Source: an uncultured Collinsella sp.
GTDB taxonomy: Bacteria; Actinomycetota; Coriobacteriia; Coriobacteriales; Coriobacteriaceae
Length of the DNA: 11,574 nt
Direction: 5' to 3'
Assembly (NCBI GenBank): GCA_900551365.1
Contig: URVZ01000055.1
Span: forward strand, 1-11,574
In this document: positions 1 to 5,538 of the stretch, in pieces
Numbering within the stretch: position 1 is the first letter of the stretch
How the letters are laid out: each line of letters starts with the position of its first letter
The notes under the pieces: model-generated
What the model was told of the DNA's origin: nothing
What the model saw: only the letters and a program-made list of their open reading frames with translations
The model's database searches: none
Program-made: the position numbers and the translations under genes

Positions 1-1
1 C

Positions 2-1210
2 CCGCGTGTTGATGAATATGGAAAAGCGGAAGCCGAGCATGGTCGGCGCCCCCGGGACCCCCTTGCATACGATGACGCTGGAGGGCCGGTACCGTATGGC
101 GATGACGTTCTGGCTGAAGATATGGGATACGTGCACGGCGTAAATCTGGCCGATGAGCTCGACGAGGTCGAGGGTTTTGCCGGGGCTGACGAGCCGTGTG
201 CCGCTGCGTCTTTGGCTTCGGAACCGCAGTCCGGGCAGCCTGCCATGCCGGCTTGGGCTCAGCGCGTGACCGCGGCGGGGGAGACGGGGATGTTATCGCC
301 CGCGTCTGTGTCGCCGGTTCCTGCACCGTCAGCCCCCGCGCCGTCGGCGGACTCGTCGATTCCGTCGCGTCGGGTACCGGTCGTCTGCGCCGTTTCGGGT
401 TCGGGCGGTTGCGGCAAGTCGACGATCGTTGCCACCATGGCGCATGCGGCGTCGCTGTTGGGTTTGCGTGCCGCCGTGCTCGACCTGGACCTCATGTTTG
501 GAAACCTATACGATCTGCTGGGCGTCGATGCCCCGCACGATATGGCGACGCTTATCGAGCCGTCGGCGGCGGGCGCACTTGCCGAGCCGGATATCGTGGC
601 CGCATCGATGCGCGTCGCCCCGGGCGTCACGCTCTGGGGGCCTGTCGCGGCCCCCGAGAAGGCCGAGCTCATGGCACGTCCGGTGGAGCTATTGCTCGAT
701 GTCTTACGTCGCGAATCCGACGTGGTCTTTGTCGACACCTCGGTCTTTTGGGGCGATGCCGTGGCCGCCGCGGTGGCGGCAAGCGACCGTTGCCTGGTCG
801 TAGGCGATGCGGCGGTATCGTCCGCGACATCCGCTTCGCGCGTCATTGGGCTGGCGAGCCGCGTGGGCGTGCCACGCACGCGCATGAGCGCCGTGTTCAA
901 CCGGTTTGGTGCACGCGGTGCCGACGAGGACGTCGCCATGCGCTTCGAGATTGCCTGCGCACTGAGCTCCAAGATCCGCATTGCCGATGGCGGTCAGGAC
1001 TTGGCCGCGCTCATGGCATTCGGTCGCGCCGATGAGGCAGTGGGTCAGACGAGCGCTTTTGCGACCAGCGTGCGCGAGGCCACGCGCGAGATGCTCGTGG
1101 AGCTGGGCTGCGCCGTCGGTCCCTGGAGCGATATGGTCGCTGACCGCGCGACCCGCACCGAGCGCCCGCGCATCCGTCTTCCCTGGTCGCGTGAGGGTGA
1201 TTCGCGATGA
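2..1210 (+). CDS. tadZ: TadZ/CpaE-like pilus-localisation ATPase, 5' partial
   Basis: This is a ParA/MinD-superfamily ATPase of the TadZ/CpaE type, which in Tad systems positions the pilus machine at the membrane or pole. The reading frame is open to the first codon of the window, and the ATG at 122 has no good Shine-Dalgarno, so the true start is probably upstream. Numbering from that ATG, residues 1-85 are an acidic, then Pro/Ala/Ser-rich linker. The P-loop is at 92-101 (SGSGGCGKST), a D-x-D switch motif at D121/D123 is followed by FGNLYDLLG as in CpaE proteins, and a Walker B-like VVFVDTS has D205. The P-loop Lys (K99) and Ser/Thr are present, but the extra signature Lys of the deviant Walker A is Ser94. 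The stop overlaps the tadA start (ATGA), implying translational coupling. Family assignment is firm; the start and any N-terminal receiver-like domain are not visible. Confidence 0.85.
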   Translation, partial: PRVDEYGKAEAEHGRRPRDPLAYDDAGGPVPYGDDVLAEDMGYVHGVNLADELDEVEGFAGADEPCAAASLASEPQSGQPAMPAWAQRVTAAGETGMLSPASVSPVPAPSAPAPSADSSIPSRRVPVVCAVSGSGGCGKSTIVATMAHAASLLGLRAAVLDLDLMFGNLYDLLGVDAPHDMATLIEPSAAGALAEPDIVAASMRVAPGVTLWGPVAAPEKAELMARPVELLLDVLRRESDVVFVDTSVFWGDAVAAAVAASDRCLVVGDAAVSSATSASRVIGLASRVGVPRTRMSAVFNRFGARGADEDVAMRFEIACALSSKIRIADGGQDLAALMAFGRADEAVGQTSAFATSVREATREMLVELGCAVGPWSDMVADRATRTERPRIRLPWSREGDSR

Positions 1211-2535
1211 GTCTGCAGACGCGGATTAAAGCCGCTGGCGCGGCCGCTGCGGCTGCCCCCGTTGATGCGGGACGCCGCCGTGCCGTTAAACGCCGCACCA
1301 AGCGTGCGGTGATGGACCGCATGGGCTACGACGAGGTGGCGCGCATCAGCGCCTACGTCGACCCTGCCCTTGCCCGCTCTGAGCTACGTCCGGCGGTGGA
1401 AGCGGCGCTCAACGTGGAAGAGCCGACCGACTTGGCGACGCCTGAGCGTGAGACCATCATCGACGAGATTCTAGATGACGTGGTGGGCCTGGGACCTCTG
1501 CAGCCGCTCATCGAGGACGACACCGTTACCGAAATCATGATCAACGGCTGTCGCTCTGCCTTTTTTGAGCGCAGTGGCGTTTTGTATCCCATCGAGCACG
1601 CGTTTGAGGACGACGAGCAGATCCGTGTGCTCATCGACCGTATCATCTCGCCGCTCGGTCGTCGTATCGACGAGCGTAGCCCCATCGTCAACGCCCGCCT
1701 CAAGACGGGTTATCGCGTCAACGCGGTGATTCCACCCGTGGCGATCGACGGGCCAATTCTCACCATCCGTAAGTTCTCGGACCGTATCTGTTCGTTGGAC
1801 GAGCTTGTGGGGTTGGGGTCACTGCCGCTTTGGTATGCGCAGCTGCTGTCGTGCGCGGTGTCGTTGCGGCAGGACTTGGCGGTTGCGGGAGGCACGGGGT
1901 CGGGCAAGACCACGCTGCTCAACGCGCTGTCGTGCGAGATTTCCACCGGCGAGCGCATCGTGACGATCGAGGATTCCGCCGAGCTCAAGTTTGCACATCA
2001 CCCACACGTTGTCCGTCTGGAGGCGCGTGAGGCGTCAATCGAGGGCGAGGGTGCGGTGACGATTCGCGACCTGGTGACCAATGCTCTGCGTATGCGCCCC
2101 GATCGCATCGTCGTGGGCGAGGTGCGCGGTGCCGAGTGCTGCGACATGCTGCAGGCCATGAACACGGGCCACGACGGCTCGCTCACCACGCTCCATGCGG
2201 GTACCGAGCAGGAGACCGTGGTTCGCCTGACGCTGCTTGCGCGCTACGGCATCGATTTGCCGAGTGAGCTTATCGAAGAGCAGATCGCCATGGCGCTCGA
2301 CGGCATCGTGATGTCCGAGCGTCATGCAGATGGCAGGCGCTTTGTGGCCTCATATTCGGGGGTTCGCCGCGGCGCGTCGGGCGGTGTTGAGCTCGAGCGC
2401 TACGTGACGTTCGATGCCGCCGAACGCACCTGGACGCTCGACCGCGAGCCGCCGTTTATTGCGGAGGGCTTGCGGTTGGGAACGCTCACGCAAGAGGAGG
2501 TGGACGAATGGAGATCGCTGTGCCCCTCGTCGTAG
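1207..2535 (+). CDS. tadA: Tad pilus secretion ATPase TadA/CpaF
   Basis: A 442-residue type II/IV secretion ATPase that forms a cytoplasmic hexamer and powers Flp pilus assembly through TadB/TadC. After a basic Ala-rich stretch (about 1-35), the N-terminal domain carries the family signature GPLQPLIEDDTVTEIMING at 96-114. The core contains Walker A GGTGSGKTT (228-236), the Asp box IVTIEDSAEL (251-260), the Walker B region with DRIVVGEVRGAE (299-310) and the His box TGHDGSLTTLHAG (320-332). Length is normal for CpaF. The ATG lies in the ATGA overlap with the upstream ATPase gene, with a GAGGG-type ribosome-binding site just before it. The last 28 bases overlap tadB. All catalytic boxes are intact, so it should be active. 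Confidence 0.96.
   Translation: MSLQTRIKAAGAAAAAAPVDAGRRRAVKRRTKRAVMDRMGYDEVARISAYVDPALARSELRPAVEAALNVEEPTDLATPERETIIDEILDDVVGLGPLQPLIEDDTVTEIMINGCRSAFFERSGVLYPIEHAFEDDEQIRVLIDRIISPLGRRIDERSPIVNARLKTGYRVNAVIPPVAIDGPILTIRKFSDRICSLDELVGLGSLPLWYAQLLSCAVSLRQDLAVAGGTGSGKTTLLNALSCEISTGERIVTIEDSAELKFAHHPHVVRLEAREASIEGEGAVTIRDLVTNALRMRPDRIVVGEVRGAECCDMLQAMNTGHDGSLTTLHAGTEQETVVRLTLLARYGIDLPSELIEEQIAMALDGIVMSERHADGRRFVASYSGVRRGASGGVELERYVTFDAAERTWTLDREPPFIAEGLRLGTLTQEEVDEWRSLCPSS
2495..2500 (+). promoter_or_regulatory. Ribosome-binding site for tadB inside tadA
   Basis: AGGAGG lies seven bases before the ATG at 2508 and is embedded in the tadA coding sequence. It fixes the tadB start inside the 3' end of tadA and makes the 28-base overlap credible. 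Confidence 0.75.
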
Positions 2536-3434
2536 GGGGTTTGGCGGGGCTTTCTGTCGCGACGGCGTGTGGGGCAGAGCCTCGTGTGCCGCGGATGCCG
2601 CCGGCGGAGCTGGCGCGCCAGACGCTCGAATCGATGGCGGAGAAACTGCCCCGTGAGTTGGCGGAAAACGACCTGCTGACAAAGATTGCCCGCTCGTGGG
2701 CGTCGCTGATCCCCGCAGATCGCCTTGGGCTTGCTATTGAGGATAACGCGGCTCGTCTGGCATTTCTGCTGCTGTCGAGCGGTATCTGCAGCGTTTTGCT
2801 GGCCGTTACGTCGTTGTCGCCCATCGGCTTTGTCTTGGGGCTGGTGGCGCCGTTTGGCGTGGGCGCCGCGCGTGACACCTTCGATCGCCGACGCGAACAG
2901 CATGATGTAGAAGAGGCCATGCCCGAGGCATTCACAGCGTTATCCATGTCGCTTGCCTCGGGGCATTCGCTGGCACAGGGTATGCGCTTTGTGGGCGCCC
3001 ATGCGCAAGAGCCGGTGCATACCGAGTTTTTGCGGGTGGCGGCGGCAATCGATTGCGGTATCTCGGCGACCGACGCACTCGATGACCTACTCGTTCGCAT
3101 CGATGCTCCCGGCCTTTCGCTTGTCACCTTGGCGCTCAAAGTATCGCAGCGTACCGGGGCTCCGCTTGCCGGCTTGCTGTCCGAGGCGTCGAGCATGGTG
3201 GGTGAGCGCATTGAGCTCAAACGCCGTCTGGACGTTAAGACGTCACAGGCGCGTATGTCGGCACACATGGTCGCGGCGATGCCGGCGGGCATGTGCGCGG
3301 TGCTGGCTTTGCTTTCGGCAGACTTTCGCCGCGGTCTTGCGACGCCGGCTGGTGCGGGCGCCGTGGTACTGGGACTTGCCCTCAACGTCGTTGCCCTGGT
3401 AGTTATCCGGCGCATTATGCGGGTGGAGCTATGA
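2508..3434 (+). CDS. tadB: Tad platform protein TadB (T2SSF family)
   Basis: A 308-residue polytopic membrane protein of the type II secretion F family. With TadC it forms the membrane platform engaged by the TadA ATPase. Hydrophobic segments are visible at 3-21, about 81-101 and 103-121, and near the C-terminus at about 252-270 and 280-301. The cytoplasmic helical T2SSF region lies between them (about 135-250), with the typical EEAMPEAFTALSMSLASGHS stretch at 135-154 and a QRTGAPLAGLLSEAS-like repeat at 214-228. The start has a perfect AGGAGG. The stop overlaps the tadC ATG (ATGA). Order after tadA and before tadC matches canonical tad operons. Confidence 0.92.
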   Translation: MEIAVPLVVGGLAGLSVATACGAEPRVPRMPPAELARQTLESMAEKLPRELAENDLLTKIARSWASLIPADRLGLAIEDNAARLAFLLLSSGICSVLLAVTSLSPIGFVLGLVAPFGVGAARDTFDRRREQHDVEEAMPEAFTALSMSLASGHSLAQGMRFVGAHAQEPVHTEFLRVAAAIDCGISATDALDDLLVRIDAPGLSLVTLALKVSQRTGAPLAGLLSEASSMVGERIELKRRLDVKTSQARMSAHMVAAMPAGMCAVLALLSADFRRGLATPAGAGAVVLGLALNVVALVVIRRIMRVEL

Positions 3435-4072
3435 GCGCCCTGGTCGGGGCCGCGGCTTGTCTGTGTGCCCTGAGTGTATTTGCCGCGACAGGTTTGGAGC
3501 GTGCGGATGCTTGCAAGATTGCAGAGACGTGCAAGCGTGAAGCGGTACTGGTCATTGCTGCGGGCTACTCGGTGATTGATACCCTGACTGCGCGAATGAA
3601 GGGCGCGATTGGGGCGGGCGGCCCGGCGCGGGTGTCGCTCGGTGAGGTGTCCGAGATGATCGACGTGGTGCGCCTGGGTCTTTCTGCCGGCCTTTCGTTT
3701 GATGCGGCGCTCGAGATTTTCTGTGCCAATCGTCGGTCGGTGCTGGCCGTCCGTCTTGAGCGAGCCTGCATGGCATGGCAGGTGGGCGTGGGGACGCGCG
3801 AGGCCGAGTTGTTGGCTGCCGCGCGTGATTTGGACGTGAGGGCGCTTGAGACCTTTGCCATCACGGTGGGGCAAGCGCTTGCCCTGGGCGCTCCGCTGGC
3901 CGAGACGCTGGCTGCTCAAAGTCGCGAGATCCGTGCGGCCCATCGCGCCGCAGTCGAGCGCGAGATCGAGCGCGCGCCGGTCAAGTTGCTGATTCCCACC
4001 GGCACGCTCATCTTGCCGGCGTTGCTTCTGTCCATATTGGGCCCGCTGCTGGGAGCAGGCGGGATGATGTAG
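3431..4072 (+). CDS. tadC: Tad platform protein TadC (T2SSF family)
   Basis: A 213-residue membrane protein, partner of TadB in the pilus assembly platform. The ATG at 3431 overlaps the tadB stop and is preceded by GGTGGAG, so it is preferred over earlier in-frame starts that lie within tadB. A hydrophobic N-terminal segment (1-19) is followed by a second weaker one (38-48), a helical T2SSF domain at about 68-182 containing VRLGLSAGLSFDAALEIF and the QALALGAPLAETLAAQS repeat, and a C-terminal membrane segment (185-208). It is shorter than typical proteobacterial TadC (nearer 290-300 residues), the deficit being at the N-terminus. Ten bases separate it from flp. Confidence 0.9.
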   Translation: MSALVGAAACLCALSVFAATGLERADACKIAETCKREAVLVIAAGYSVIDTLTARMKGAIGAGGPARVSLGEVSEMIDVVRLGLSAGLSFDAALEIFCANRRSVLAVRLERACMAWQVGVGTREAELLAAARDLDVRALETFAITVGQALALGAPLAETLAAQSREIRAAHRAAVEREIERAPVKLLIPTGTLILPALLLSILGPLLGAGGMM

Positions 4073-4082
4073 GGAGGAATAC

Positions 4083-4316
4083 ATGAACACGATGACCGAC
4101 ATTGCGGGCAAGGCTTGGAGCTGGGCTTTTTGCCGGGCAATCCGCGCTCGCCAGCGTGCCGAGGCGCTGTTGCGGGAGGAGAGCGCGCAGGGCACTACCG
4201 AATACGCCATCTTGGTCGGCGTGCTCGTAGTGATCGCGATTATCGCCATCGTCGCGTTTAAGAGCAAAGTCGAAGAACTATGGAACGCGATCAAAGACGG
4301 CATCAACAGCCTGTAG
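4083..4316 (+). CDS. flp: Flp-type major pilin precursor
   Basis: A 77-residue prepilin with a good GGAGG five bases before the ATG. It has a long basic leader (about 35 residues), then SAQGTTEYAILVGVLVVIAI, the hydrophobic pilin helix with the Glu-Tyr pair (E40,Y41) diagnostic of Flp/Fap pilins, and a short polar tail (KSKVEELWNAIKDGINSL). By analogy with cleavage that places Glu at +5, processing would fall after Ala35. This is inferred: the residue before the cut would be Ala, not Gly, and cutting after Gly37 would place Glu at +3. It should be the major fibre subunit. The position directly after tadC, with the strongest RBS in this part of the operon, fits an abundant product. Confidence 0.92.
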   Translation: MNTMTDIAGKAWSWAFCRAIRARQRAEALLREESAQGTTEYAILVGVLVVIAIIAIVAFKSKVEELWNAIKDGINSL

Positions 4317-4843
4317 GAGGCAGGCGGCCTGTTGGTTCGCCGCTGGTGCTCGTCTGTTTGCTCGTGGCAATAGCGGTGACGCTTTGGGGGCTGGGTGTTG
4401 CGCGACAGCAGCGTCCAGGCGCTACTGCCGATTTGGGATCGGGCTCGGCGGCGGTGTCACAAGCGGAAGGCGCGCAAGATTCGAGCGGTCAGAATGCCGC
4501 CGTCACGGCTCAGACCTTTTTGCAGGCACTCGACGAGCGAGCGGCCAGTGCGACGGAGCCGTCTACAGACAACGCGATTGCGGTTCGGCTCGCATGGTCC
4601 GAGGACCGGCCGATGACCGAGGCAGCAGCAGACTTGCTGCGCGCCTACCGCGAGGTGCCTACGGCCCAACTCGCCCTGAGCGGCTATCTCGATATTAAGG
4701 GCAACGTATGGGGCGCCATCGTGCGCGATGGGCGAGGCTGGGTCGACATGGTGACGGTTGCCGCGGATGCCGGAGATGCCTCGTGCCGCCTGCGTGCCGT
4801 GCGTCTGGTTCCGCAAACAACGGAGTCAAAGGAGGGGTCGTGA
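4280..4843 (+). CDS. Single-pass membrane protein of unknown function in the tad operon
   Basis: I do not recognise this 187-residue product. From the ATG at 4280 it has a basic N-terminus (RRHQQ...GGRR), one membrane segment at about 20-39 (PLVLVCLLVAIAVTLWGLGV), a Gly/Ala/Ser/Gln-rich linker to about 75, then a compact domain (76-187) with one Cys near the end. Topology would put that domain outside the cytoplasm, so an accessory pilus role is inferred from topology and position only. The start is uncertain. ATG 4280 lies 37 bases inside flp with a weak RBS, whereas a strong GGAGG at 4316-4320 has no in-frame start at normal distance; GTG 4346 is in frame but about 25 bases away. The stop is one base before the next gene's ATG. 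Confidence 0.72.
   Translation: MERDQRRHQQPVGGRRPVGSPLVLVCLLVAIAVTLWGLGVARQQRPGATADLGSGSAAVSQAEGAQDSSGQNAAVTAQTFLQALDERAASATEPSTDNAIAVRLAWSEDRPMTEAAADLLRAYREVPTAQLALSGYLDIKGNVWGAIVRDGRGWVDMVTVAADAGDASCRLRAVRLVPQTTESKEGS
4316..4320 (+). promoter_or_regulatory. Strong but apparently unmatched Shine-Dalgarno after flp
   Basis: GGAGG overlaps the final base of the flp stop codon. The overlapping 187-codon frame has no ATG, GTG or TTG 5-12 bases downstream, and the nearby TTG at 4332 is in another frame that stops quickly. It may enhance re-initiation or hint at a non-standard start. Confidence 0.4.
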
Positions 4844-4844
4844 A

Positions 4845-5063
4845 ATGCATGATGTCCTGCGTGAGGAATCTGCTCAGTCGACCGTCGAATACGCCATCGT
4901 CACCGTGGCACTGTTGTCGATTGCGCTGGCGATTGCGGGGCTTTGGCGCGCTGGCACCGATGGGCGCTTGGCGGCACTGGTCGAGCGGGCAGCGTCTCAT
5001 GGCGTCGCCCCATCGTCGGTTATCGATGCCGCGACGGGTGCCAAGGACATCGCTCTGTATTGA
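4845..5063 (+). CDS. Second Flp-like mini-pilin
   Basis: A 72-residue protein starting at ATG 4845, with GGAGGGG at 4831-4837 at proper spacing. A short leader MHDVLREESA is followed by QSTVEYAIVTVALLSIALAI, so it has the same Ala-Gln-x-Thr-x-Glu-Tyr junction and hydrophobic helix as the Flp pilin, then about 37 mostly polar residues. Inferred cleavage is after Ala10. It could be a minor pilin, an alternative major subunit, or a pseudopilin that primes assembly. It is less Gly-rich in the helix than the upstream Flp and has a different C-terminus, so it is not a recent duplicate. The downstream TadE-like frame starts inside it. Confidence 0.85.
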   Translation: MHDVLREESAQSTVEYAIVTVALLSIALAIAGLWRAGTDGRLAALVERAASHGVAPSSVIDAATGAKDIALY

Positions 5064-5538
5064 TATCGCATGCGAGGATCGGGCGCAGTCTACGGTCGAG
5101 GCCGCCTTTTTGCTGCCGACGTTTTTGACGCTTATCTTGCTCGCGTTGCAGCCGGTGTGCCTGCTCTATACGCGCGCGGTCATGGAGTCTGCCGCCGCCG
5201 AGACCGCGCGGCTTATGACCACGACGACGGTGGAGAACGACGATGACCTTAAGGAGTTCACTCGTCGCAGACTTGCCGCGGTGCCCAACGTCTCGATTTT
5301 TCATGCCGGCGGGCCGCTGTCGTGGGATATCGAGTTGGGGCGGGCCGGTGCCGGCGGTGTTTCGTCCGTGTCTGTTGTCGGCGAGGTTAAGCCGCTGCCC
5401 GTGATCGGTGCATTTGTGCGGGCCATGGGCAGTGCGGGTGAGGGCGGCTATGTCGAGCTCAAGGTCGACGTCTCGTATCGATCGCGTCCCGAATGGCTGG
5501 AGGGAGATTATGATTCATGGATTGCTGCATGGGATTAG
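5026..5538 (+). CDS. TadE-like pseudopilin
   Basis: A TadE-family protein of about 170 residues. The diagnostic stretch is EDRAQSTVEAAFLLPTFLTL, with the processing-type A20-Q21-S-T-V-E25 motif followed by one membrane helix (about 26-47) and an extracytoplasmic domain of beta-rich appearance. The start is poorly supported. ATG 5026 gives a 20-residue leader and overlaps the mini-pilin gene by 38 bases, GTG 5038 and ATG 4999 are alternatives, and none has a good Shine-Dalgarno, so translation probably depends on coupling to the upstream gene. TadE proteins are processed by the prepilin peptidase and act as minor or priming components of the Tad fibre. The last 29 bases overlap the TadG-like gene. 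Confidence 0.83.
   Translation: MPRRVPRTSLCIDIACEDRAQSTVEAAFLLPTFLTLILLALQPVCLLYTRAVMESAAAETARLMTTTTVENDDDLKEFTRRRLAAVPNVSIFHAGGPLSWDIELGRAGAGGVSSVSVVGEVKPLPVIGAFVRAMGSAGEGGYVELKVDVSYRSRPEWLEGDYDSWIAAWD
5499..5506 (+). promoter_or_regulatory. Ribosome-binding site for the TadG-like gene inside the TadE-like gene
   Basis: GGAGGGAG sits a few bases before the ATG at 5510. It decides the start of the long TadG-like gene, ruling out the earlier in-frame ATG at 5408, which lacks such a site and lies deep inside the TadE-like coding region. Confidence 0.75.

Noticed and set aside
3..143. Alternative frame at the window start ending at 143, possible tail of an upstream gene
   Set aside because: Third-position GC is high, but the peptide resembles no Tad component I know, and the G-rich first codon positions of the overlapping frame fit the ATPase gene better. 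Not fully excluded.
2486..4306. 606-codon minus-strand open frame opposite tadB, tadC and flp
   Set aside because: It lies entirely opposite well-supported tad genes. Its Arg/Ser/Ala-rich composition is that of a shadow frame in GC-rich DNA.
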